A stretch of DNA of 64,000 nt from positions 2,011,001 to 2,075,000 of the forward strand of contig NZ_CP133160.1 of the NCBI RefSeq assembly GCF_030913365.1, read 5' to 3'. Origin of the DNA: Stenotrophomonas sp. 24(2023) (GTDB lineage Bacteria; Pseudomonadota; Gammaproteobacteria; Xanthomonadales; Xanthomonadaceae). Numbering within the stretch: the first letter of the stretch is position 1; every line of letters begins with the position of its first letter. Positions 42,978 through 51,920 of this stretch are shown in pieces. The notes below the pieces were generated by a model. It had not been told where the DNA came from. It did no database searches and was given only the letters and a program-made list of their open reading frames with translations. Position numbers and translations under genes: made by a program.

Positions 42978-43553
42978 TTACCAAGTGAAGCGCGGACCGA
43001 CAAACCATTCACGGTCACCGGCCTTGGCCAGCTTCACTTCGCCACTCAGGCCCCAGTTCTGGTTGAACTTGGCGGTGGCACCGACGCGGCCGTAGAACTC
43101 GCCGTCCGGGTTGACGCCGTGCTTCTTGCTGTAATCCTCGTAGCCGGCCAGCACGTAGCCTTCGAAGTTCGGGGTGAACGCGGTGCGCACGCCGACTTCA
43201 GTGGAGTAGCCGTTGAAGTCCAAGCCGTGCTTCGGGTCGAACTTCTGGTAGGCCACGCGGGCCAGCAGGTCGGTGTTCGGGGCCACGGTGTAGTTGTAGC
43301 CCACGCCCAGGCGCCACTGGTCGACGTCGTTCTTGCTGCGGTCGGTTTCCTGCGCGCTGTAGTCACCGAAGATGTGGAAGTTCGGGTGCACCGCCACCGA
43401 ACCCTTGACGCCCCAACCGTCGGCATCGCCGCCGCGGGCATCGGTGTTCACGTAGCCGCCTTCAACGTAGTTGTACGACAGGCCATCGGCCGCCGACGCC
43501 GCGAACGGCAGGGCAGCAACCAGACCCAGGGCCAGCAGGGACATCTTGTTCAT
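42978..43553 (-). CDS. Ax21-family outer membrane protein
   Basis: 191 residues. Signal peptide (LALGLVAALPFAASA, cleavage near residue 22), then GLSYNYVEGGYVNTDARGG and a series of alternating-residue strands ending in EWFVGPRFTW, a terminal-Trp barrel closure. It matches the Xanthomonas/Stenotrophomonas Ax21 family, small beta-barrels also shed in vesicles; the family has been linked to biofilm and virulence, with some of that literature disputed. Monocistronic, with a long structured leader. GC is slightly lower around the promoter. Confidence 0.85.
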   Translation of the reverse strand: MNKMSLLALGLVAALPFAASAADGLSYNYVEGGYVNTDARGGDADGWGVKGSVAVHPNFHIFGDYSAQETDRSKNDVDQWRLGVGYNYTVAPNTDLLARVAYQKFDPKHGLDFNGYSTEVGVRTAFTPNFEGYVLAGYEDYSKKHGVNPDGEFYGRVGATAKFNQNWGLSGEVKLAKAGDREWFVGPRFTW

Positions 43554-43587
43554 CGGGATACACCTTTTAATTTTTTTGATGTGTCGG

Positions 43588-43618
43588 CCGCGTCCATGGG
43601 AGGGGAGGGAGGACGCGG
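43588..43618 (-). promoter_or_regulatory. Leader hairpin of the Ax21-family gene
   Basis: CCGCGTCC pairs with GGACGCGG around a 15-nt loop that is pyrimidine-rich in the mRNA (contains CCUCCC). It is 35 nt upstream of the start codon. AAAAGGTG near 43565 is the ribosome site. The loop could pair with that purine-rich site, or the stem may protect the transcript. Both are inferences. Confidence 0.6.
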
Positions 43619-43699
43619 TCGACAGGTGTGAATTATCCGTTTGTTGGTGAAATCGCCCCTGAATTTTGAACTGACTGGTATATAAATAAGGCGCGCGTT

Positions 43700-44330
43700 C
43701 AGGGAACTCGACGCGGGTGCATGTCGTCCTCCCGCAGCCGTGTGCACAGCCCTCCGAGCATCACGCTGCAGCAGCAGTAACGGCTGGCCGGGTTGCCGCC
43801 GTGGGCGCGAAGGGTGCGTCGATGACCGCCGGTGGAGCGCTGCGCGGTGACAACGACGATGCCTGCCGCCGACAGCTACCCGCGTATGGCGTTGCCGTTC
43901 CGTGCACCGGCGTTGCCCGTGGTGACGTGCCCACCGCGTTCAAGCGGATGGATGTGCAGGTCATCGCCGCGCGTGAGGCATGACGGTGCGGGAAGGCGAT
44001 GTCGCCGTCGTGAATACCAGCGTCAGCCCGTGTGCGTCGTCGGGCGGCACGATACGCCGCTGCGGGGCACCCTGCAGCACGACATGGCCGGGTGCCCGGT
44101 CGAGGTCACGGACGCTGAACTCGACCGCCACGAGAGGGCGCCCGGGGACGCGCTGCCGGGCAGCGTCGATCTGCGTTCCATCCCGCTCATGGCTGCCATG
44201 CGCGCTGCTTTCTGCCGGGCGGTGATCGTGCAGGGCAATGCGATGAACACCGATACCGGCATGCGCCAGCGTGATGCAGTCGTGAACGCATGCGCGGGGC
44301 AGCAGGGAATAATCGACCCGCGATGCTGCA
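43700..44330. other. About 630 bp without a convincing gene
   Basis: Several short frames are open here but none has the codon pattern, start context or recognisable motifs of a gene, and they break into different frames. The GC content is normal. I see no tRNA, strong terminator or repeat. It may be a decayed gene remnant or hold a small RNA. Confidence 0.5.
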
Positions 44331-44340
44331 CGGAGAATTC

Positions 44341-44377
44341 ATAGGAAATACCTATGAATGGTGCAGTTTCATTCAAT
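44341..44377 (+). promoter_or_regulatory. OxyR-type site upstream of catalase
   Basis: ATAG-N7-CTAT (44341-44355) is exact, followed at the correct N7 spacing by GCAG and CAAT, which match the second ATAG-N7-CTAT half at two and three of four positions. The first half also sits in a larger dyad, ATTCATAGG/CCTATGAAT (44337-44359). It is 74 bp before the catalase start. OxyR control of catalase genes is common in xanthomonads. Confidence 0.8.
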
Positions 44378-44451
44378 TATTTATTCGATCCGGGTCTGGC
44401 TACAGTGGCAGCCGACTCTCCGCCTTCCCCATCACCCACAGGAGCCAGCCC

Positions 44452-46095
44452 ATGAGCCAGTCCGATGGAAAAACCGCAACGTGCCCCTACCACAGCGCAC
44501 CGGCGCCCGAGCAGGGCGCGCAGCAGCAGCGCGATCTCAGCACCACGCCGAAGCAGCAGCACGGTGATGCCCCGGTCACGCCACTGACCACGGCGTTCGG
44601 TGCGCCGGTGGTGGACAACCAGAACAGCCGCACCGCCGGCCCGCGTGGCCCGCTGCTGATGGAGGATGTCTGGCTGCTGGAAAAGCTTGCCAACCTCAAC
44701 CGCGAGGTGATTCCCGAACGCCGCATGCATGCCAAGGGCTCCGGTGCGTTCGGTACCTTCACCGTGACCCATGACATCACCCGCTACACGCGTGCCAGGC
44801 TGTTCGGCGAGGTCGGCAAGCAGACGCCGATGTTTGCCCGCTTCACCACCGTGGCCGGCGAGCGTGGCGCGGCCGATGCCGAGCGCGACATCCGTGGCTT
44901 CGCGCTGAAGTTCTATACCGAAGAAGGCAACTGGGACCTGGTGGGCAACAACACGCCGGTGTTCTTCCTGCGCGACCCGCGCAAGTTCCCGGACCTCAAC
45001 AAGGCGGTCAAGCGCGACCCGCACACCAACCTGCGCAGCGCACGCAACAACTGGGATTTCTGGACCCTGCTGCCCGAGGCACTGCTGCAGGTGACGGTGG
45101 TGATGAGCGACCGCGGCATCCCGCGCAGCTTCCGCCACATGAACGGCTTCGGCTCGCACACCTACAGCTTCATCAATGCCGATGGCGAGCGCTTCTGGGT
45201 CAAGTTCCACTTCGTCACCCAGCAGGGCGTTGAGTCGCTGACCGATGCGCAGGCGCAGAGCCTGGTCGGCCACGACCGAGAGAGCCACGGCCGCGATCTG
45301 TTCGGGGCGATCGAGAAGGGCGACTTCCCGAAGTGGACGCTGTTCGTGCAGGTGATGCCGGAGCTGGAGGCGGAAACCTACCGCATCCATCCGTTCGACC
45401 TGACCAAGGTGTGGCCCAAGAGCGATTACCCGCTGATCGAAGTCGGCCAGTTCGAGCTGAACCGCAACCCGGACAACTGGTACCAGGACGTCGAGCAGTC
45501 CGCGTTCGCCCCGAGCAACCTGGTGCCGGGCATCGGCCCATCCCCGGACAAGATGCTGCAGGCCCGGCTGTTCGCCTACTCCGATGCGCAGCGCTACCGC
45601 CTGGGCGTGAACCATCACCAGATTCCGGTCAATGCCCCGCGCTGCCCGGTGCACAGCAACCACCGCGATGGCGCGATGCGCGTGGATGGCAACTACGGTG
45701 GCCTGCCGCATTACGAACCCAACAGCTTCGGCCAGTGGCAGGAACAGCCGGCCTACCGCGAGCCGCCGATGAAGATCCGGGGCGATGCGGATTTCTGGAA
45801 TTTCCGCGAAGACGATGCCGACTACTTCAGCCAGCCCGGTGCGCTGTTCCGCAGCTATGACCAGGCGCAGCAGCAGCGCCTGTTCGCCAACACCGCCCGC
45901 GCGCTGGGCGATGCGCCGGACTTCATCAAGCAGCGCCATATCGACAACTGCAGCAAGGCCGATCCGGCCTACGGCGCCGGTGTCGCCGCTGCGCTGAAGG
46001 CGCTGGCCGGGCAGAGCAGCGACCCGTTCCAGCCGGCGCAGCCGGAACCGGCCTTCCCCACCGCCACGCCGGGTGCGGAAGACATCGAGCTCTGA
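44452..46095 (+). CDS. Monofunctional haem catalase
   Basis: 547 residues. Catalytic His93 is in [14 protein letters not shown], the distal Asn in [16 protein letters not shown], and the haem-ligand Tyr in [14 protein letters not shown]. The N-terminus [17 protein letters not shown] and the length suit a clade with an extended tail rather than the 750-residue large-subunit type. It dismutates hydrogen peroxide in the cytoplasm. An OxyR-type site lies upstream and a GC hairpin downstream. ATG 44452 follows AGGAG by 6 bases. Confidence 0.93.
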   Translation: MSQSDGKTATCPYHSAPAPEQGAQQQRDLSTTPKQQHGDAPVTPLTTAFGAPVVDNQNSRTAGPRGPLLMEDVWLLEKLANLNREVIPERRMHAKGSGAFGTFTVTHDITRYTRARLFGEVGKQTPMFARFTTVAGERGAADAERDIRGFALKFYTEEGNWDLVGNNTPVFFLRDPRKFPDLNKAVKRDPHTNLRSARNNWDFWTLLPEALLQVTVVMSDRGIPRSFRHMNGFGSHTYSFINADGERFWVKFHFVTQQGVESLTDAQAQSLVGHDRESHGRDLFGAIEKGDFPKWTLFVQVMPELEAETYRIHPFDLTKVWPKSDYPLIEVGQFELNRNPDNWYQDVEQSAFAPSNLVPGIGPSPDKMLQARLFAYSDAQRYRLGVNHHQIPVNAPRCPVHSNHRDGAMRVDGNYGGLPHYEPNSFGQWQEQPAYREPPMKIRGDADFWNFREDDADYFSQPGALFRSYDQAQQQRLFANTARALGDAPDFIKQRHIDNCSKADPAYGAGVAAALKALAGQSSDPFQPAQPEPAFPTATPGAEDIEL

Positions 46096-46113
46096 TCGTC
46101 TGCCCATCGTGCC

Positions 46114-46142
46114 CAGGTGCCGCTTCCCCCAGGCGGCACCTG
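46114..46142 (+). terminator. Hairpin after catalase
   Basis: CAGGTGCCGC (46114-46123) pairs with GCGGCACCTG (46133-46142), a 10-bp perfect stem without T-run. The following 190 bp up to the chemoreceptor gene hold no other feature that I can recognise. Confidence 0.6.
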
Positions 46143-46335
46143 CGGCCGGGCCGCTGGAAAGCCACGCATGGAACGTTGTGATCCACCTGCAACGACGCGC
46201 TGCGATCCGGTTTTATTCCATCGAAACAATCAATCGATCACGCCATCAACCGGGCGCCCACCCCGCCGATACCGCTCACGCGACGACCCTGCATCCATTC
46301 CGGGTAAGGCACGCCGCTGCAAGCAGGGTGGAACC

Positions 46336-48489
46336 ATGTCCGGTATGTCGTGGCTGCAGAATCTGTCCATCGGTCGGCGCTTGATGCTGGCCTTCGCCAC
46401 GCTCATCGCGTTGATGATGGTGCTCACCGCCGTTGGCGTGCAGCGTGTGCGGATCATCGAAGCCAACCTCACCCAGATCAACGACATCAACAGCGTCAAG
46501 CAGCGCCATGCCATCGACCAGCGCGGCAGCGTGCACGACCGCGCCATCGCGCTGCGCGATGTGGTGCTGCTGCCGGCCGGTGCCGAGCGCGAGCAGGCGC
46601 TGGCGCTGATCGACCGCCTGGCCGCCGACTATGACAAGGCCACCGTGGCCCTGCGCGCGCAGCTGCGCAGCAGTGACGATGCCGAAGAGAAGCGGCAGTT
46701 CGCCGCCATCGAAGCGATCGCCCGTGACATCGCCCCGACCGTGCAGCAGGTCCGTGCGCTGCGCGCGCAGGACGATGCCGAAGCGGCCACGGCGCTGCTG
46801 CTGGGCAAGGCCCGCCCGGCCTTCGTGCAGTGGCTGGGCGCGATCAACGCGCTGATCGACCATGAAGAGCAGAAGAACCGCGCGGCGGCCGACAGGGCGG
46901 CGTCCACGGCGCGCGCGTTCTCCTACCTGATGATCGTGCTCACGGTGCTGGCCCTGGTGCTGGGCACGGCCATCGCCCTGCTGCTGACCCGCAGCGTGGT
47001 GCGGCCGCTGCAGCAGTCGCTGCGGCTGGCCCAGCGCATCGGCGGTGGCGACCTGGGCGCGGACGTGGCCATCGCTGGCCGCGACGAGTGCGCGCAGCTG
47101 CTGCGGGCCATGGCCACCATGCAGGAGCGCCTGCGCGAGGTCATCGCGGCGCAGGCCGGCATGGCCGCGCGGCATGCCGAGGGGCAGATCAGCTACCGCA
47201 TGGATGCCACCGCACTGCCGGGCCAGTTCGGGCAGATGGTGGCCGACACCAATGCGCTGGTCGATGCCCATGTGCGCACGGAAATGACCATTGCCGAGGT
47301 GATGGGCCGCTATGCGGTCGGCGATCTCAGCCCGGACATGCCCAGCTACCCGGGCGAGAAGGCGCGCCTGTCGCAGACCGTGCAGCAGGCCAAGCAGAAC
47401 CTGGTGTCGATCAGCGCCGACATCGGCGAGCTGAGCCAGGCGGCCCGCGATGGCGACTTCTCCCACCGGGGCGTGGCCGAGGGCTATGCGTTCACCTTCA
47501 AGGACATCATCGACAACCTCAACGGCATGATGGCCACCGCCGATGCCAGCCTGGGCGCCCTCTCGACCGTGCTGCAGGCCATCGCCCGCGGCGAGCTGAC
47601 CGGCCGCATGGACGAAGCCGCCGCCGGTGTCTTCGGGCAGATGTCGCGCCATTCCAACACCACGGTGGCGCAGCTGACGCAGATGATCGGGCAGATCCAG
47701 CGCGGCGCACGGCGGATCGATGAAGCGGCCGCCGACATCGCGCAGGGCAACGGTGACCTGTCCGCGCGCACCGAGGCGCAGACCGCCTGCCTGGATGACA
47801 CCACCGCCTCCATCCGCACGCTGGCCAGCGCGGTGCAGCACAACGCCCGCCTGGCCCAGCAGGCCAATGGCCTGTCGCTGGCCGCCACCGATGTGGCCAC
47901 CGCCGGCCGCCGCGCCACCCATGACGTGGTGGAAATGATGCAGCGTATCGAGGCCTCGTCGCTGCGCATCGCCGACATCACCGCGGTGATCGATGGCATC
48001 GCGTTCCAGACCAACATCCTCGCGCTCAACGCGGCGGTGGAAGCGGCGCGTGCGGGCGAGCATGGGCAGGGATTTGCGGTGGTGGCCGGTGAGGTGCGCA
48101 CGTTGGCGCAGCGCTCGGCCGCGGCGGCGCGCGAGATCCGCACGCTCATCGTCGATGCCAACGGCCAGGTGGCCGAAGGGTCGGCACTGGTGGAGCGTGC
48201 CGGGCAGACGATGGAACAGATCGTGGACAGCGTGGACCGGGTGCGGGCGATGATCGGCGATATCGCCACCTCATCGCAGGCGCAGTCCGGTGATATCGCG
48301 CGGGTGGATGAAGGACTGGACCGCCTGGCCGGAATGAACACCCTCAACAGCCAGTTGGCCGATGTGGCTGCCGATGCCGCGCGGTCGATGAAGGAAGAGG
48401 CGGTGCAGCTGAGCGACGCGGTCAGCGTGTTCACCCTGGAAGCAGGCACCCCGGCCACGCGCCAGCGCCCGCTGGGGGCGGCGGCCTGA
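46336..48489 (+). CDS. Methyl-accepting chemotaxis protein with repeated HAMP-like units
   Basis: 717 residues. Membrane segment 1 (about 16-36), a periplasmic helical sensor with four-helix-bundle character (about 37-195), membrane segment 2 (about 196-219), HAMP, then further HAMP-like units (GQISYRMD, VGDLSPDMP, DGDFSHRG, RGELTGRMD) before the signalling domain. The hairpin tip reads [44 protein letters not shown]. The segment before the tip, CLDDTTASIRTL, departs from the usual LEETAASMEEL. No C-terminal CheR pentapeptide. ATG 46336 follows GGTGGAAC; 46345 is an alternative. Confidence 0.9.
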   Translation: MSGMSWLQNLSIGRRLMLAFATLIALMMVLTAVGVQRVRIIEANLTQINDINSVKQRHAIDQRGSVHDRAIALRDVVLLPAGAEREQALALIDRLAADYDKATVALRAQLRSSDDAEEKRQFAAIEAIARDIAPTVQQVRALRAQDDAEAATALLLGKARPAFVQWLGAINALIDHEEQKNRAAADRAASTARAFSYLMIVLTVLALVLGTAIALLLTRSVVRPLQQSLRLAQRIGGGDLGADVAIAGRDECAQLLRAMATMQERLREVIAAQAGMAARHAEGQISYRMDATALPGQFGQMVADTNALVDAHVRTEMTIAEVMGRYAVGDLSPDMPSYPGEKARLSQTVQQAKQNLVSISADIGELSQAARDGDFSHRGVAEGYAFTFKDIIDNLNGMMATADASLGALSTVLQAIARGELTGRMDEAAAGVFGQMSRHSNTTVAQLTQMIGQIQRGARRIDEAAADIAQGNGDLSARTEAQTACLDDTTASIRTLASAVQHNARLAQQANGLSLAATDVATAGRRATHDVVEMMQRIEASSLRIADITAVIDGIAFQTNILALNAAVEAARAGEHGQGFAVVAGEVRTLAQRSAAAAREIRTLIVDANGQVAEGSALVERAGQTMEQIVDSVDRVRAMIGDIATSSQAQSGDIARVDEGLDRLAGMNTLNSQLADVAADAARSMKEEAVQLSDAVSVFTLEAGTPATRQRPLGAAA

Positions 48490-48514
48490 CGCCGCCGCTA
48501 CCAGCGTACCGGGC

Positions 48515-49543
48515 TTACGGTGTCGCGACGGCCACCGGCACCGGGAAGGTCCAGCGGCCGTCCAGCACCGACGCTTCAGGACGGTAGATGCGCACCAGGT
48601 AGTTCCAGCCGGCCATGGTCGGGATGCAGTTCGGCGTGGTCGGCGCGCAGCCGCCGAACTGCACGTCGATGCTGCCATCGGCCTGCCGGTGCGCGGTCAC
48701 GCTGTTCACCGAATAGCGCTTGAGCGGGTTCGGCTCGAAATAGCCGTCGGCGTTGTAGACCGACAGCGACCAGAACGCCTTCATCGGCACGTCCTGCACG
48801 TGCACGCGGTAGACCGCCTTGCCATCGTTGTTGGCCACCGCGCCACCGGCGTAGATGGCCTCGCTTTCCGGATTGCCGCCCCAGCCGGCGGCGGTGCCGA
48901 GCAGATGGCGCACCGGCTCGATCTGCTCGCGGCTACCGAACATGCGCTTGTAGTCGGGAATGCGCGCGACCAGGCCCAGCAGCAGCTTGCGGACCTGGTC
49001 ATGGGAGGTCTTGTCCCAGGCCGGGATCTCGAAGCGGCCTGTGTTCGCCTGCTCGATGGCCAGTGCGTCCTGCAGCTGGTGGGCGCGCTTCATGTCGGCG
49101 GCGCTGGTCTCATCCACCAGGGTGCGGATGATGATCAGCGCGTAGCGCGTGCCGGCCTCCTCGCGGGTCAGCACGTGGCGACCCGGGTCATGCCAGAGGC
49201 CGACGGTGATGTGGTCCTGGTTGACGATCTGCGCGGCCATGTAGCGTGTGCCCGCATTGGGCATCACCAGCGTGGCCGGTGAGGCGTCCAGGTCCACCAC
49301 GGCATAGGAGTACAGCGTGTCGCGGTTGAGCCGGATGATCAGCTGCTTGTCCAGCGCGGGGAAGTTGCGCGCATGCTCGAACTTTCCGAAGCCGCCGTCG
49401 GCCACGATGTTGCCCATGTAGACATCGCTCTCGGCGCGCACGAAGTTGTCCGTGTTGACCGGAATGGGCGTGGCGGTCTGCGCCGCAGCGGCGCCGGCAG
49501 CGGCCAGCATGAGGGCGAGGGCGAGGATCTTCTGCGGTGTCAT
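48515..49543 (-). CDS. DUF1254/DUF1214-domain exported protein
   Basis: 342 residues. Signal peptide (LALALMLAAAGAAAAQ, cleavage about 22). The N-terminal DUF1254 part runs NFVRAESDVYMGNIVADGGFGKFEH to NAGTRYMAAQIVNQDHITVG. The C-terminal DUF1214 part has KAFWSLSVYNADGYFEPNPLKRYSVNS and GWNYLVRIYRPEASVLDGRWTFP. The family is periplasmic and of unknown function. It starts 4 bp after the outer-membrane protein gene, so both are in one operon. Confidence 0.85.
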   Translation of the reverse strand: MTPQKILALALMLAAAGAAAAQTATPIPVNTDNFVRAESDVYMGNIVADGGFGKFEHARNFPALDKQLIIRLNRDTLYSYAVVDLDASPATLVMPNAGTRYMAAQIVNQDHITVGLWHDPGRHVLTREEAGTRYALIIIRTLVDETSAADMKRAHQLQDALAIEQANTGRFEIPAWDKTSHDQVRKLLLGLVARIPDYKRMFGSREQIEPVRHLLGTAAGWGGNPESEAIYAGGAVANNDGKAVYRVHVQDVPMKAFWSLSVYNADGYFEPNPLKRYSVNSVTAHRQADGSIDVQFGGCAPTTPNCIPTMAGWNYLVRIYRPEASVLDGRWTFPVPVAVATP

Positions 49544-49547
49544 GGGC

Positions 49548-50507
49548 TCACTCCTTGGTCGACAGGGGCAGGGAAACGGTCAGGAACAGGTTGTTGCTGC
49601 GTGCGCGGTTCTCGACCGCGGTTTCATGGAAGTACTTCAGGCGGGTGGAGATGGCCCGGCCACCGGCCTGGAAGCTGTAGGACACGCCGGCCCCGATCGC
49701 CGAGGTGCGCCCCTTGAACGGGCCCAGCAGTGCGCCGCTGCCCGAATCGCCACTGACCTGCTGGTAGTGGTAGCCCAGCAGGCTGAGCGACCATGCCGGT
49801 GACAGGTACTGGCTGGCGGCGGCTTCCAGATGCAGCTCATCGCCGCTGCGGTAGTCGGTGGCGTGGTTGCTGCCGTTGACGGTGTAACCGGCGGCCAGTG
49901 ACAGGTCACGGCCCTTTTCGACATCCAGCCAGGTCACCGCGGTGGTGAGATCGGTGCCCCAGCGGTTGAAGGACACGTTGGCCAGACGGTCACGGCGGTA
50001 GTCGCCGACCGGCACGTTCACCGACAGCCCGGTCTGCCAGAACAGGCGGCCCGAGCGCCAGGACAGGTTGGCGCCCAGCGATGGATCACCGTAGGTGGTC
50101 AGTGCATCCGAGCGGCCGCGCGTGCTGCCGCCACCCAGGCGCGGGAAGTCCGTGACGAGGCTGGCATCCAGGCTTTTGCGCCCGACCGGCAGGGTCGCGC
50201 TCAGGCCCAGCCGCCCGCCGCCGAACTGCCACGGCGTGGACCACAGCAGCGTGGACAGGTTGACGAACGCATCGGCGTCCACGCCCGAGGCGAAGCGACC
50301 GCCGGTAGGCAGTACGCGGCTGCCGCCGAGCGAACCGCGATAGAAATAGCTGTCGTTCTGGTAGTACAGCCCCGGCGGTGGCGCCAGCGCCGCGCCCTGG
50401 CCCTTCATGCCCAGCAGGTAGACGCCGGTGGAGCCTTCGGCGGCGCGGGCGGTAGCGATTGATGAAAACAGCGCGATGAGGAGAATGGAGGCGGTAGCCT
50501 TTGGCAT
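49548..50507 (-). CDS. Outer-membrane barrel of the SphA/phenol-MetA-like transporter family
   Basis: 319 residues. Signal peptide (LLIALFSSIATARAAE). YLLGMKGQGAALAPPPGLYYQND is typical of the group of putative transporters related to the MetA pathway of phenol degradation; the rest is strand-rich with alternating polar and apolar residues, ending in NNLFLTVSLPLSTKE. It may be a channel for a hydrophobic compound. It is divergent from the Crp-type regulator (133 bp), which suggests that the regulator controls this operon. Confidence 0.8.
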   Translation of the reverse strand: MPKATASILLIALFSSIATARAAEGSTGVYLLGMKGQGAALAPPPGLYYQNDSYFYRGSLGGSRVLPTGGRFASGVDADAFVNLSTLLWSTPWQFGGGRLGLSATLPVGRKSLDASLVTDFPRLGGGSTRGRSDALTTYGDPSLGANLSWRSGRLFWQTGLSVNVPVGDYRRDRLANVSFNRWGTDLTTAVTWLDVEKGRDLSLAAGYTVNGSNHATDYRSGDELHLEAAASQYLSPAWSLSLLGYHYQQVSGDSGSGALLGPFKGRTSAIGAGVSYSFQAGGRAISTRLKYFHETAVENRARSNNLFLTVSLPLSTKE

Positions 50508-50640
50508 GACGGGCCCTTGCAGAACGCCGGTGGGGACGGTGGATCAAGGCCGGAGGCACTTGAGCGCGGATTCTAGAAAGGCGCGGACACGGCGATTGTT
50601 CGAAATCGCACAATCTTGGGCAGCCGGAAGGGGAACAGGC

Positions 50641-51318
50641 ATGACGCAGGTGGATGAGGCGGTGGCGCGGGTGTGCGCGCATGGCTGGCTTTCGGAACAG
50701 CCATCACAGTTCTGCGCGCGGGTGGTGGAACGCCTGCGCGTGCTGGATTTCCAGGCCGGCGATTTCATCTACCGGCGCGGTGACCCGCTGGGCGGCATCT
50801 ACGGGTTGGTGTCCGGCGTGGTGGCGGTGGACATCGCACCGCCCGGCGAGCCCGGCCGGCTGGTGCAGTACGGCATTCCCGGGGCGTGGACCGGCGAAGG
50901 CTGCTTCCTGACCCGCCAGCCGCGGCGGCTGGACCTGCGCGCCTGTGGGCCGGTGCGCGTGGTGCACCTGCCCTTGGCCGCGATGGATGAACTGGTGCAG
51001 CAGGACCCTGCGGCGCATGGGTGCTTCGCACAGATCATGATGGCCAACGTCTACGTGCTGCTGCGCATCGTGCATGACCTGCAGATCGTGGACGTGGACA
51101 AGCGCATCGCCTCGACCACGGCCCGCCTGCATGTGCCCGGCGCCGACGCGCTGCCGATCAGCCAGACCGAACTGGGGCGGCTGGCCAATGCCTCGCGCCG
51201 GCAGGTGGCCGCTGCGTTCCGCCGGTTTGCCGCGCAGGGCTGGTTGACCACCACCTACCGCAGCGTGCGCGTGGACGATGCGGCGGCCCTGGCCGGGTTC
51301 GCGGTCAGCGAGGACTAG
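50641..51318 (+). CDS. Crp/Fnr-family transcriptional regulator
   Basis: 225 residues. Cyclic-nucleotide-binding-type beta-roll (FQAGDFIYRRGDPLGGIYGLVSGVVAVDI), the long dimer helix (ANVYVLLRIVHDLQ) and a C-terminal winged helix-turn-helix ISQTELGRLANASRRQVAAAFRRF. There is no N-terminal Cys cluster for an iron-sulfur centre, so it is not Fnr-like; the roll lacks the complete cAMP-binding signature. ATG 50641 follows AAGGGG by 9 bases. Likely regulator of the divergent operon at 48515-50507. Confidence 0.85.
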   Translation: MTQVDEAVARVCAHGWLSEQPSQFCARVVERLRVLDFQAGDFIYRRGDPLGGIYGLVSGVVAVDIAPPGEPGRLVQYGIPGAWTGEGCFLTRQPRRLDLRACGPVRVVHLPLAAMDELVQQDPAAHGCFAQIMMANVYVLLRIVHDLQIVDVDKRIASTTARLHVPGADALPISQTELGRLANASRRQVAAAFRRFAAQGWLTTTYRSVRVDDAAALAGFAVSED

Positions 51319-51341
51319 GGCCGCACTGTGTGCGCTGGGCC

Positions 51342-51920
51342 TCAGGGCGAAGGATCACCGGCGTCGTGGCTGTGTGCTGGCGTGCGGCCCGTGCCCAGCA
51401 TGCTGCGCAGCACGCCATCGCGGCGTACCCAGTGGTGGAACAGGGCAGCGCCGAGGTGGGCCATGACCACGGCGAACAGCAGGTAGGCCAGCCAGCCGTG
51501 CGCGCTGCGCAGCCAGGCGTACAGCGCGGCATCATGCGGCGCGATGGCCGGCAGCTGCAGGCCCGCGCTGAGCACGATCGGATAGCCCCCGGCCGACAGC
51601 ATGGCCCAGCCGATCAGCGGCATCGCCAGCATCAGGGCGTACAGCAGCACATGCGAGGCATGCGCGGCAGCCACCTGCCACCTGGGCAGGTCGGCGGGCA
51701 GGGCCGGTGGCCGGTGCTGCAGGCGATAGGCCAAGCGCAGGATCGCCAGCACCAGGATCGCGATGCCCAGGGGCCGGTGCAGGTCGATCAGCGCCGGCCG
51801 CGCCGCGATGGAGCTGACCATGGCCACGCCGATGAACAGCATGGCGACGATGAGCACGGCCATCAGCCAATGCAGGGCACGGGCCAGGGCGGTGAAGGTG
51901 GACGGTGTCTGGGCGTTCAC
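51342..51920 (-). CDS. Cytochrome b561-type membrane protein
   Basis: 192 residues with four membrane helices. Haem-ligating histidines are in ALARALHWLMAVL, LIDLHRPLG, AHASHVLLYALMLAMPLIGW and SAHGWLAYLLFAVVMAHLGAALFHHWV. Such proteins carry electrons across the inner membrane, in some cases as superoxide oxidase (CybB). It begins within the last codons of the SrpA-like gene (4-bp overlap), so the two are translationally coupled. Confidence 0.9.
   Translation of the reverse strand: MNAQTPSTFTALARALHWLMAVLIVAMLFIGVAMVSSIAARPALIDLHRPLGIAILVLAILRLAYRLQHRPPALPADLPRWQVAAAHASHVLLYALMLAMPLIGWAMLSAGGYPIVLSAGLQLPAIAPHDAALYAWLRSAHGWLAYLLFAVVMAHLGAALFHHWVRRDGVLRSMLGTGRTPAHSHDAGDPSP

Noticed and set aside
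43832..44344. 170-codon open frame before catalase
   Set aside because: It has no family signature, poor codon pattern and runs through the OxyR-type site region; competing frames exist on both strands.
44023..44376. 117-codon minus-strand frame overlapping the same interval
   Set aside because: No motif, and it would start inside the catalase regulatory region.
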